A stretch of DNA of 25,573 nt from Colicola sp016286205. GTDB lineage: Bacteria > Bacteroidota > Bacteroidia > Bacteroidales > Paludibacteraceae. The number at the start of each line of letters is the position of its first letter. The stretch's first letter is position 1. The stretch covers positions 1-25,573 of the forward strand of contig JAEESF010000018.1 in the NCBI GenBank assembly GCA_016286205.1, in the 5' to 3' direction. The notes below the pieces were generated by a model. That model was not told where the DNA came from and did no database searches. It saw nothing but the letters and a program-made list of their open reading frames with translations. The position numbers were made by a program, and so were the translations under genes. Positions 6,801-13,250 of this stretch are shown piece by piece.

Positions 6801-7388
6801 CTGACGCAGTTTATCAAGAAAAATCCGGACTTGGATTATATACCGGTTATCCTGCTGACTGCCAAAACGGCCATCGAGAGTCGCCTGTCGGCACTGGAGT
6901 ATGGCGCAGATGACTACGTAACCAAACCGTTCGAACCCGAATATCTGAAGGCGCGTGTACGCAATATCATCTCGCGTCGCGACCAGATGGAGCAGAGCTA
7001 CCGTCAGCGTCTGATGCGTCTGGAGCCGCAGAAGAGCGACGAACAGGTACCGGGCGATGCCTTCCTGGCCAAACTGCTTGACATCATGGAGAAACAGATG
7101 GACAACAATACCCTGACCGTGGACGAACTGGTGGACGAGATGGGTATGGGACGTACGGTCTTCTTCAACAAACTGAAGAGCATGACCGGTCTCAGTCCGG
7201 TTGAGTTCATCCGCGAGATGCGTATCAAACGTGCTGCGCAACTGCTGGAAGAACGCCAGTACAACATCACCGAAGTAACCTATATGGTCGGTATGAACGA
7301 CTCTCGCTATTTCGCTAAGTGCTTCAAGAATACGTATGGTGTGACGCCAAGCGAATACCGCCGGTCGGTGTTGGAGAAAAAGGATTAG
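3828..7388 (+). CDS. Hybrid two-component system sensor-regulator (HTCS)
   Basis: An 1186-residue inner-membrane protein with sensor and response regulator in one chain, the class that controls glycan-use loci in Bacteroidetes. Order: signal peptide (1-19, MKKHFLLILFATVSLALTA); periplasmic Reg_prop propeller blades from about residue 25 (DGMSQNTVMSILQDKQGYMWFGTWDGLNRFDG) to about 540; Y_Y_Y domain (to about 620); one membrane segment (about 627-651, WAILFYALIIGVLIFIILY); HisKA with phospho-acceptor His677 (ISHELRTPL); HATPase with GTGIGMNLV; receiver with phospho-acceptor Asp981 (VVTDLMMPK) and Lys in VTKPF; C-terminal AraC HTH (about 1075-1180, ending TYGVTPSEYRRSV). All catalytic residues look intact. 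No susC/susD or glycosidase genes are nearby, so its target is unknown. It is followed by heptads in which the stop codon lies and by envelope genes in the same direction. Confidence 0.96.
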   Translation: MKKHFLLILFATVSLALTAREHYVIQHYSIQDGMSQNTVMSILQDKQGYMWFGTWDGLNRFDGYTFEVFKASDNGENTQVNNRVDFIYEDEQERIWWLTYSGRFFRMSADRKHTEEVSVDSLPEDMTETLNARFKRTQVDSHGIIWQADEHQGIMRYRYGQWKRFTPPLDKRYAGRLRIHFFMLEDAQGRTWVNPTGGGWSYYDYEKDELVYPLRGLTNMIHTAYVDREGQMWIATYDGGVDCVNMEPAPYELHDMRSARRDNGEVRAFARRKDGGFTPLIKSQTDVYCALETSHGMMYGTKGHGLKNITTGEHMPTNNQDIYDIEESRYGTLFVATYGGGVNIFHWNRHTNSYNAPVVVGPGMKVRDIEIVDNTIWCGTTTGLMRIQMPKMEMEVIPSYDIRAVYYSNDKIWLGTFGGGLMVYDPNKPEDGIQRVETFHDIILSIAGDGKNLWFTSESDIAQYNIQTGELHYYDALASEHNAYFTEAEAERLANGTILFGYSNGYVSFDPSRVRRSETVPPMHITRCTSNDQLLEGDTIELEDGSNLTIEYAAIEYVAAEKIVYFYRMDGVDKDWRHALDQRRVTYTNLTHGHYQFHVRSTNREGAEVDNEKVLTIIVHRPWWLSWWAILFYALIIGVLIFIILYTIITFTRLRQKVQVEQQVTDIKLRFFTNISHELRTPLTLIIGPVENILQTERISQSVRNQLELVQSNSQRMLRMVNQLLEFRKIQNQKMKLKVQKTLLIELAEETSANFKKEAYDKHINFSIDNRAEDTTVWVDRGRMDTVLWNLLSNAFKFTPSGKSITVIIDSKPGFLTLAVKDEGVGIPLEKRSLLFERFASNNELNGNTTTGTGIGMNLVKELVDLHHGHIEVESEVGVGTTITILLHTGKEHFDHDVDFIADDHSTEQAQASITLEDKLEQLEQEPSNNRRTILVVDDSQDMRQFLAGMLSHDYNIVTAEDGEEAERILRTQQIDVVVTDLMMPKVDGLELTQFIKKNPDLDYIPVILLTAKTAIESRLSALEYGADDYVTKPFEPEYLKARVRNIISRRDQMEQSYRQRLMRLEPQKSDEQVPGDAFLAKLLDIMEKQMDNNTLTVDELVDEMGMGRTVFFNKLKSMTGLSPVEFIREMRIKRAAQLLEERQYNITEVTYMVGMNDSRYFAKCFKNTYGVTPSEYRRSVLEKKD

Positions 7389-7411
7389 TGGTTAGTGGTT
7401 AGCGGTTAGTG
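7384..7411 (+). repeat. Heptad tract spanning the HTCS stop and the next start
   Basis: Four heptads of the form GTTAGTG (first ATTAGTG) run from 7384 to 7411. The HTCS stop TAG (7386-7388) is in the first unit and the likely GTG start of the next gene (7409-7411) is the end of the fourth. The complement, CACTAAC, resembles the ACTAAAC heptads before surE. Confidence 0.85.
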
Positions 7412-7933
7412 GTGAGAACTAAGTTTCTGCTGATAGGATGTTTGGCGTGTGTGCTGATGAGTTGCGGAGGCAAAGGTCCGCAGCGCCCGAGCCATTGGTT
7501 GGGTCGCGAACCCGAACCGGATAGCGCCACGTTGGCATTGCTCGAACTGAATCAGCAACTGGCTATTGCTGCCGACGCCGAACTGCTACGCATGGCCCAA
7601 GAGAGCGACGAAACATATGCTCTCTACGACGGCGGTGCGTGGGTGTGCATACTGGACAAAGGCGATACCACTTCGCCCGCCGTGATGCGTGACGAGGAAT
7701 GTGTGGTCAGACTGAGTACGTACAACCTGAGCGGCCAACTGCTGACCGACGTAGAACAGCCATGGCGCATCGGACGATATGAACTGCCGCTGGCCGTCGA
7801 CCGCAATATCACCAATTGGAACCACCATAGCCGTGTACGTATACTGGCGCCGTGGTACTCCGCCTACGGACTGAAAGGGACGGACGATATACCGCCCTAC
7901 GAAAATGTAATCATAGAAATAGAGATACACTAG
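7409..7933 (+). CDS. FKBP-like peptidyl-prolyl isomerase lipoprotein (putative)
   Basis: A 174-residue protein with an N-terminal stretch (KFLLIGCLACVLMSC) ending in a lipobox with Cys19. The C-terminal region RVRILAPWYSAYGLKGTDDIPPYENVIIEIEI has the shape of the last strand and loop of FKBP-type isomerases (AYG...IPPYE-hydrophobic-x-hydrophobic). The rest of the fold is weakly recognisable, so enzymatic activity is not established. No ATG is available near the N-terminus. The start is GTG at 7409, or the adjacent GTG at 7412, both at the end of the heptad tract. The stop at 7931-7933 touches the ATG of the next gene, which implies co-translation. Probable role: a periplasmic folding factor or structural lipoprotein. 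Confidence 0.65.
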   Translation: MVRTKFLLIGCLACVLMSCGGKGPQRPSHWLGREPEPDSATLALLELNQQLAIAADAELLRMAQESDETYALYDGGAWVCILDKGDTTSPAVMRDEECVVRLSTYNLSGQLLTDVEQPWRIGRYELPLAVDRNITNWNHHSRVRILAPWYSAYGLKGTDDIPPYENVIIEIEIH

Positions 7934-8512
7934 ATGAAACAACATGTATTGCTCGCGTTGGTCGGACTGACGATGATAATGTCCGGTTGTACGCAAAACA
8001 CCTATTCGCGTCTGCGAGACAAAGAGGACAAACTGATAGCCAACTATATTCGTCGCAACGGGCTCAATATCCTGAAAGAAGAGCCTGCAGCCAACTATGT
8101 CTGGGGCGAGAAGGATTTTCTGCTCGTGCCCGGTTACGACAACTACTATTTCCATCTGCGTCATCGCGGCGACTCTGTACGCATCGATTCTATTAGCCCG
8201 GATCGCATCGACACCGTGGATCTGACCATCGAACCCAATGCGCTGATAGTGCTGCGCTACAAGCAGTTTGCACTGACCGAGAATGCCGATACGCTCAGTT
8301 ATTGGACTACGCTCGACCAGGCCTATCCGTTCGAATTCCACTACGGCAACATGGCCGACTGCGAGGCTGCAGGATGGCATCTGGCTGTGCGCTATATGAA
8401 GTATCCTGACTCGGAGTGCGAGATTATCCAACCCAGCAAGATGGGCTTCTCCGAAGAGCAGAACAGCGTAACGCCATACGGCTACATAATGAAAATCAAA
8501 GTGAAGCAATAG
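7934..8512 (+). CDS. DUF4827-like lipoprotein
   Basis: A 192-residue lipoprotein: MKQHVLLALVGLTMIMSGC gives a lipobox with Cys19. The mature N-terminus TYSRLRDKEDKLIANYIRRNGLNILKE resembles DUF4827 proteins (YAEML...EDAIKRFIDKNGI), which I recall as FKBP-fold-related and common in Bacteroidales. The end, SKMGFSEEQNSVTPYGYIMKIKV, matches the family pattern of a Ser-Lys-hydrophobic-Gly segment followed by a TP-Y loop and final strand. With the preceding FKBP-like gene it forms a pair of related surface or periplasmic lipoproteins. It abuts the upstream gene, and glmM starts 2 nt after its stop, so all are one operon. Confidence 0.65.
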   Translation: MKQHVLLALVGLTMIMSGCTQNTYSRLRDKEDKLIANYIRRNGLNILKEEPAANYVWGEKDFLLVPGYDNYYFHLRHRGDSVRIDSISPDRIDTVDLTIEPNALIVLRYKQFALTENADTLSYWTTLDQAYPFEFHYGNMADCEAAGWHLAVRYMKYPDSECEIIQPSKMGFSEEQNSVTPYGYIMKIKVKQ

Positions 8513-8514
8513 AG

Positions 8515-9885
8515 ATGAGTTTAGTTAAGAGTATTTCCGGTATTCGCGGCACAATAGGTGGTCGCGTAGGTGAGGGCCTCAATCCCGTAGATATCGTTCG
8601 TTTTACAGCCGCTTATGCTACGCAGCGTCGTGCGGCACTGCCCGACAATAACAAGATAGTGGTAGGTCGCGATGCACGACTGAGCGGACAGATGGTGGAG
8701 CAGATAGTATGCGGCACACTGATGGGTATGGGTTACGATGTGGTTAACATAGGTCTGGCCACGACACCTACTACCGAACTGGCCGTTACGGGCGAAAAAG
8801 CTGCCGGAGGAATCATTCTGACGGCCAGCCATAATCCCAAACAATGGAATGCACTCAAACTGCTGAATGAGCGCGGTGAGTTTCTCAACGACAAAGAGGG
8901 CAAGGGTGTGCTGGCGATAGCCGAAGCCGAGGATTTCAGCTTTGCTGAAGTGGACCAACTGGGCCATATGGAGAGCAAGGATTATCTGCCATACCATGTA
9001 GAGCAAGTGTTGGGTCTGAAACTAGTAGATGCAGACGCTATCGCTCGCCGTAATTTCACCGTAGCTATCGATTGTGTCAACTCGGTGGGCGGACTGGCTA
9101 TACCCGCTATGCTGCGTGCCCTGGGAGTGAAGAATATCATCGAACTCAACTGTACGCCCGACGGACGATTCCCGCATAACCCTGAACCACTGCCGCAACA
9201 TCTGACCGAGATTAGCAATCTGCTGCGCGACGGCAAAGCCGATGTGGGATTTGTAGTAGATCCGGATGTGGACCGACTGGCTATCATATGCGAGAATGGC
9301 GATATGTTCGGCGAAGAATATACCTTGGTCAGCGTAGCCGATTATGTGCTGAGTCACACCGTAGGTAATACGGTTAGCAACCTGTCGTCCAGCCGTGCGC
9401 TGCGCGACATCACGCGTGCCCATGGCGGCGAGTATAGCGCTGCCGCAGTAGGCGAAGTCAATGTGGTGGCAGAGATGAAGCGTGTGGGTGCCGTTATCGG
9501 CGGCGAAGGCAATGGTGGAGTGATCTATCCCGAGTGCCACTACGGCCGCGATGCGCTGGTAGGCGTGGCACTGTTCCTATCTATGTTGGCTCACACCGAC
9601 CGCCGCGTGAGTGAGATACGTAAGACCCTGCCCGAGTATTCGATCAGCAAGAACCGCATAGACCTGACACCCGATACCGACGTAGATGCTATCCTGGCGC
9701 GCGTGAAAGAACTCTATCGCAATGAGCAAGTGGACGATCGCGATGGTGTGAAGATAGATTTCGCTGAAGGTTGGGTCCATCTTCGCAAGAGCAACACCGA
9801 ACCTATCATTCGTGTCTATTCAGAGGCTGCCACCATGGACGAAGCCAATCAACTGGCACAGCGAGTGATGGCTATGGTTCATTGA
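8515..9885 (+). CDS. glmM: Phosphoglucosamine mutase
   Basis: A 456-residue cytoplasmic enzyme converting glucosamine-6-phosphate to glucosamine-1-phosphate, the route to UDP-GlcNAc for peptidoglycan and lipid A. Alpha-D-phosphohexomutase signatures: catalytic phosphoserine Ser105 in TASHNP; metal-binding DPDVDR with Asp249, Asp251 and Asp253; sugar-binding GGEGNGG; and C-terminal phosphate-binding RKSNTEPIIRVYSEA (from about 424). The start is the ATG at 8515, 2 nt after the previous stop; the frame stays open upstream to an ATG at 8416, but that lies inside the DUF4827-like gene and MSLVKSISGIRGTIGG is the normal family start. Phosphomannomutase or phosphoglucomutase activity cannot be excluded from sequence alone. 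Product supply fits the lpxB gene nearby. Confidence 0.9.
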   Translation: MSLVKSISGIRGTIGGRVGEGLNPVDIVRFTAAYATQRRAALPDNNKIVVGRDARLSGQMVEQIVCGTLMGMGYDVVNIGLATTPTTELAVTGEKAAGGIILTASHNPKQWNALKLLNERGEFLNDKEGKGVLAIAEAEDFSFAEVDQLGHMESKDYLPYHVEQVLGLKLVDADAIARRNFTVAIDCVNSVGGLAIPAMLRALGVKNIIELNCTPDGRFPHNPEPLPQHLTEISNLLRDGKADVGFVVDPDVDRLAIICENGDMFGEEYTLVSVADYVLSHTVGNTVSNLSSSRALRDITRAHGGEYSAAAVGEVNVVAEMKRVGAVIGGEGNGGVIYPECHYGRDALVGVALFLSMLAHTDRRVSEIRKTLPEYSISKNRIDLTPDTDVDAILARVKELYRNEQVDDRDGVKIDFAEGWVHLRKSNTEPIIRVYSEAATMDEANQLAQRVMAMVH

Positions 9886-9887
9886 TC

Positions 9888-9915
9888 CCTAAACACTAAA
9901 CGCTAAACACCAAAC
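9888..9915 (+). repeat. Four heptads ending exactly at the surE ATG
   Basis: CCTAAAC, ACTAAAC, then GCTAAAC and ACCAAAC occupy 9888-9915, and the ATG begins at 9916. They start 2 nt after the glmM stop. There is no Shine-Dalgarno in this spacer, so the A-rich heptads are the whole ribosome-loading region of surE. Confidence 0.85.
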
Positions 9916-10662
9916 ATGAATATCGTTGTAGTCAATGACGACGGTTGGGGAACGGCAGGTATCCGCCTGCTAGCCCGCGAGATGACTCGTCTGGGACAGG
10001 TCACCGTAGTAGCGCCCGACGGGCCGCGCAGCGGTAGCGGAGCATGCATCACCGTGACACAACCTATGACACTGCGCCGCATAGACGAGCAGGACCTGAA
10101 TGGCGCCGAGGTATATGTGACCAACGGCTCGCCTGCCGATTGCGTCAAACTGGCACGCGAAGTGCTCTTCCGCGACAAGCCAATCGACCTGCTGGTATCC
10201 GGAATCAATCATGGTAGCAATGCGGGCATCAACGTGATCTATTCGGGCACGATGGGGGCTTGTATGGTTGCCGCAGAGAAAGGCATTCCCGCTGTAGGAT
10301 GGTCAATCAATAGTCATGAGATGGACGTCGATCTGCATTGGTTGCAACCATTTCTATATGACGTTACCAAACACCTATTGGACGAAGGTTTTCCTCCCCG
10401 TACGTGCTACAATATCAATGCGCCTGTGGGCGAGATAGAAGGTATGCGTTGGACGCGTCAGTGCAGTTGTCACTGGCAGAATGAACTGGTAACGGCCGTG
10501 GACGAGCCCGTTCCGGCCGACTGCCTGGGCGTATGGCGACTGGCGGGTGAGTTTGTCAACGATGAGCCTGCTGCCACCGATACCGATATTTGGGCCATGG
10601 AGCATCAGCTGCTCTCTATCGCTCCTACTACGATTGACCTAACGGCCTATGGATCGCTTTGA
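9916..10662 (+). CDS. surE: 5'/3'-nucleotidase SurE
   Basis: A 248-residue metal-dependent phosphatase acting on nucleoside 5'- and 3'-monophosphates. The N-terminal VNDDGW gives the metal ligands Asp8 and Asp9; Ser39 lies in APDGPRSGSG and Asn98 in SGINHGSNAG, completing the site, followed by NVIYSGTMGA. Length is usual (about 250). It is last but one in the glmM operon; its final 14 nt overlap the next gene. In many Bacteroidales surE is next to lpxB; here lpxB lies 3 kb away on the opposite strand. Confidence 0.95.
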   Translation: MNIVVVNDDGWGTAGIRLLAREMTRLGQVTVVAPDGPRSGSGACITVTQPMTLRRIDEQDLNGAEVYVTNGSPADCVKLAREVLFRDKPIDLLVSGINHGSNAGINVIYSGTMGACMVAAEKGIPAVGWSINSHEMDVDLHWLQPFLYDVTKHLLDEGFPPRTCYNINAPVGEIEGMRWTRQCSCHWQNELVTAVDEPVPADCLGVWRLAGEFVNDEPAATDTDIWAMEHQLLSIAPTTIDLTAYGSL

Positions 10663-10927
10663 CCGCTACTGGATAGGTATTCTGGTCGGTCTCATACTGC
10701 CGGCTACGTTTGGACTCACCTATATCGAGGTGATGAATCTCTGGTACCCCTTGCAGACTTTACAGTTCGAAGCAGGAGGCGTGCTGAGTAAACTGCTGCT
10801 GGTCAGTGTTTTTCCCGATCTGGCACTGATTTTTGTATTCTATACTACAGACACATGGCGCCTGAGTAAAGGTGTACTCATAGGCGCCATGCCGTATATA
10901 TTAGCAGCGTTGCTAATATCTATGTGA
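10649..10927 (+). CDS. Small three-helix membrane protein
   Basis: Ninety-two residues, start ATG 10649 overlapping the end of surE by 14 nt, so translation is probably coupled. Three hydrophobic segments are visible: about 8-24 (WIGILVGLILPATFGLTYI), about 46-65 (LLLVSVFPDLALIFVFYTT) and about 74-91 (GVLIGAMPYILAALLIS). No catalytic motif is seen and I do not recognise the family. The coupling with surE suggests a conserved Bacteroidales neighbour rather than a spurious frame. It ends 8 nt before the converging leftward lipoprotein gene, with no clear terminator between. Confidence 0.75.
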   Translation: MDRFDRYWIGILVGLILPATFGLTYIEVMNLWYPLQTLQFEAGGVLSKLLLVSVFPDLALIFVFYTTDTWRLSKGVLIGAMPYILAALLISM

Positions 10928-10935
10928 GGAAGCGA

Positions 10936-11652
10936 TTAAGCGTCCTTCACGTGCTTCAGATACTTGCGGATATCTTTCTCCTTGAAGGTTTTACCCTTGG
11001 TGATAGCCCACACGATTTCTTGTACAATAGTGCAAGAAGTGTAGTACTTCAGGATACCGATCGACGCGTATTCTTCGACGTTGATCTTCTTCTCCTCGCA
11101 TACGTTGAACAGCGGTTGGAAAGCTGCGATGTTGGTCACGTACTTGAATGGGCCGTACTCAGCATCTACGTCCGAGCCGTGGAGAGAGTTGTTCAAGCAG
11201 TAGAAGCGAACGGTAACCTCGCGGCTGGCTTCTGCCTTCACGCGGATATTCACATCCTTTACCAAGATACCGTTCTGGTAGTCGCCGTTGCTGGATTGCA
11301 TCAGCAGTCCTGCAGGCAGTTTCACGGTCTGAGCCTTGTCGCTCGCGTTGTTAATTTTGAGCGAAACGATGATGAACAAACCGCTACCGTACATGCTTTC
11401 GGTGATGGCCATCTCGTTTTGGTTTTCTTCGTCCTCTTGGTTCTGCTGACCGGTAATAGCTTCCATCGTGATACCTGCAGGCAATACAAACGGAATTCCG
11501 GTCAACGCGTTATCATTGACATTCATTCCGGGATACTCATCAAAGTTGCTGTCGGTACCCGAGTTGATTTCCTCAGAATACTTAATCAGGTCGCCAAAGG
11601 CGCAAGAGGCCAGTAGGCCGGTGCACATAAGTGCTAATAAGATTTTTTTCAT
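10936..11652 (-). CDS. Lipoprotein of unknown function
   Basis: A 238-residue protein with a clear lipoprotein signal: MKKILLALMCTGLLASC, lipobox Cys17. The mature part is predicted mostly beta (GLFIIVSLKINNASDKAQTVKLPAGLLMQSSNGDYQNGILVKDVNIRVKAEASREVTVRFYCLN), like an immunoglobulin-type or adhesin sandwich, with a helical C-terminal third ending KEKDIRKYLKHVKDA. I do not recognise a named family. It lies 48 nt after the OmpA-like gene in the same direction with no terminator between, so it is probably the second gene of that transcript and acts at the same outer-membrane/wall interface. Confidence 0.75.
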   Translation of the reverse strand: MKKILLALMCTGLLASCAFGDLIKYSEEINSGTDSNFDEYPGMNVNDNALTGIPFVLPAGITMEAITGQQNQEDEENQNEMAITESMYGSGLFIIVSLKINNASDKAQTVKLPAGLLMQSSNGDYQNGILVKDVNIRVKAEASREVTVRFYCLNNSLHGSDVDAEYGPFKYVTNIAAFQPLFNVCEEKKINVEEYASIGILKYYTSCTIVQEIVWAITKGKTFKEKDIRKYLKHVKDA

Positions 11653-11700
11653 AATAGTGTTGTTTTTTTATGGTTTGACTTTGTTCTCAGTCGAACGTTA

Positions 11701-13179
11701 TTATTTCTTTACAAATTCTACACGACGGTTCTTAGCACGACCTTCGTCGGTGCTGTTGTCCGCAATCGGACTGGTCTGGCCTTTGCCGACAGCTGTCAAA
11801 CGGTCAGCCTTGATGCCCATCTCAACGAGTTTAGCCACGATAGCTTGTGCGCGTTTCTCGCTCAGCGTCTGGTTGCTAGCTGCATTGCCCGTATTGTCGG
11901 TATGTCCTTGTACCTCAAACTTAAGGTCCGGATTTTGGTTCATAAGATCAAAAATACGGTTGATTTCTGTCATGGATTCCGGCTTGATAGTAGCCTTGCC
12001 GATGTCGAAAGTGATGCCATAGGTAATAATCTTTCCGTCAGTTGCTAGGCGGTTATACAAAGGCACAGCACCTTTGGCGAGCACTACATTGGCATAGCCG
12101 CGGTATTTATAATCTCCTACACAGTGGAACTGAATCTTCTCCGGCGCCATCATATTCGGTATTTGGAAAATACGTGTACCGTTCATGTAGAACTTAAGCG
12201 CACGCTTGTTGAACGAGAGCGCAAAATGGTTCCAGTCGCCTTTTTTCAGCACTTTACGAACGAGCACCTCTTCCTCGCCATCCACCGTGTTATCGTTATC
12301 GGGTTTACGCATACTACCATAATGAACTGTAATGCCTTCGTCCCAGGATCTCCACCAGAAATCGATAACACCTACTGTCTCATTCCAGTTGCTCTTACTC
12401 GACACAAGGAATAGTTGCCATGTAGCCTCTCCATCTTCCTCTTTATCACTGACATAAAGGTCAAATTCGAGTGTAAACTGATCAGGCAACCAGTTCTTTT
12501 GGTTCTTCATTAGCGGCTCTACGTTATATTCCCACTCTGTACCCAGCATGTATTTCTGTCCATTGAGCGATGCCACTTCGACGGATCCTTCATTCATATC
12601 CCATTTGGATGGGAACTCACCCATTTGCTCGTTAGCAAAATCATCTTCGAAGAACACTTCGTCTCCGCGTACAAAGTCAGATTTTGCGTATACACTCTCG
12701 GCGACTTTTTTCTCTGTCGGCTGTGTCGGTTGAGCGGCTTGCTGATTGTTGCTAGCTGCCTGTTGGTTGCTAGCGCCTGCCTCAGGCTTCTTGGCGCCAC
12801 ATTCGTTGCAGAATTTGCCGGTATTGCCTTTTGTACCACATGCAGGGCAGGTCCATGTGCCATCGTTTGGCTCGGGTTTCTTGGCTCCGCACTCGGCGCA
12901 GAACTTACCGGTATTACCTTTATGACCGCATGCCGGGCATTTCCAGGTATCTTTCTTGCTGTCAGCCTTTTGCTTCTGTTGCTGCTCTTGTTGCTGACGA
13001 TCATCGTCGTCATCACGATCTTCAAAAGCTTTGTTCACACCTTCTTCCACTTTGTTTTCCACGTTGCGCTCTACGGCATTCTCCGCGGCACGGTGGGCCG
13101 AGTGAACCAGGCGGTTAAGAAATTGCGCTTGCATAGGCATTATCATTCCTAACGCGAGCAATAGTGCAATCTTTTTCAT
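11701..13179 (-). CDS. OmpA-family protein with two exported zinc ribbons and a LamG-like domain
   Basis: A 492-residue protein. Order: signal peptide (1-18, ending MPMQA); short helical segment (20-53); an Asp/Gln-rich linker (55-75); two nearly identical zinc ribbons, CPACGHKGNTGKFCAECG and CPACGTKGNTGKFCNECG, with cysteines 81/84/94/97 and 111/114/124/127; a Gln/Ala linker to about 155; a concanavalin/LamG-like beta domain (about 175-380, with WNHFALSFNKRALKFYMNGTRIFQ); and an OmpA C-terminal peptidoglycan-binding domain (about 385-492, FEVQGHTDNTG, then NRRVEFVKK). The protein should be tethered to peptidoglycan in the periplasm. Zinc ribbons are normally cytoplasmic, so their presence after a signal peptide is odd. 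A promoter lies 31 nt upstream. Confidence 0.9.
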   Translation of the reverse strand: MKKIALLLALGMIMPMQAQFLNRLVHSAHRAAENAVERNVENKVEEGVNKAFEDRDDDDDRQQQEQQQKQKADSKKDTWKCPACGHKGNTGKFCAECGAKKPEPNDGTWTCPACGTKGNTGKFCNECGAKKPEAGASNQQAASNNQQAAQPTQPTEKKVAESVYAKSDFVRGDEVFFEDDFANEQMGEFPSKWDMNEGSVEVASLNGQKYMLGTEWEYNVEPLMKNQKNWLPDQFTLEFDLYVSDKEEDGEATWQLFLVSSKSNWNETVGVIDFWWRSWDEGITVHYGSMRKPDNDNTVDGEEEVLVRKVLKKGDWNHFALSFNKRALKFYMNGTRIFQIPNMMAPEKIQFHCVGDYKYRGYANVVLAKGAVPLYNRLATDGKIITYGITFDIGKATIKPESMTEINRIFDLMNQNPDLKFEVQGHTDNTGNAASNQTLSEKRAQAIVAKLVEMGIKADRLTAVGKGQTSPIADNSTDEGRAKNRRVEFVKK

Positions 13180-13209
13180 TTTTGTGAGTGTTTAGTTTCA
13201 AATTCGGCG

Positions 13210-13241
13210 CAAAAGTACAAATAATTTTGTACATATGCAAA
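13210..13241 (-). promoter_or_regulatory. Promoter of the OmpA-like gene
   Basis: On the minus strand TTTG (13241-13238), 20 nt, TACTTTTG (13217-13210) is a full consensus match. The -33 box is only 9 nt past the lpxB stop, so the promoter fills the gap between the two genes. The leader is about 25 nt and includes AACTAAACACTCAC, related to the ACTAAAC heptads elsewhere. Confidence 0.8.
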
Positions 13242-13250
13242 TTTTCGGAT

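Noticed and set aside
5718..7241. Open frame of 507 codons on the minus strand within the HTCS gene
   Set aside because: It is antisense to a gene with intact domain motifs throughout. Its translation is rich in His, Gln and Leu without any motif, as expected from the reverse complement of a well-used frame.
7586..8509. Open frame of 307 codons on the minus strand
   Set aside because: Covers both lipoprotein genes on the other strand, which have lipoboxes and operon spacing. The antisense product has no recognisable feature.
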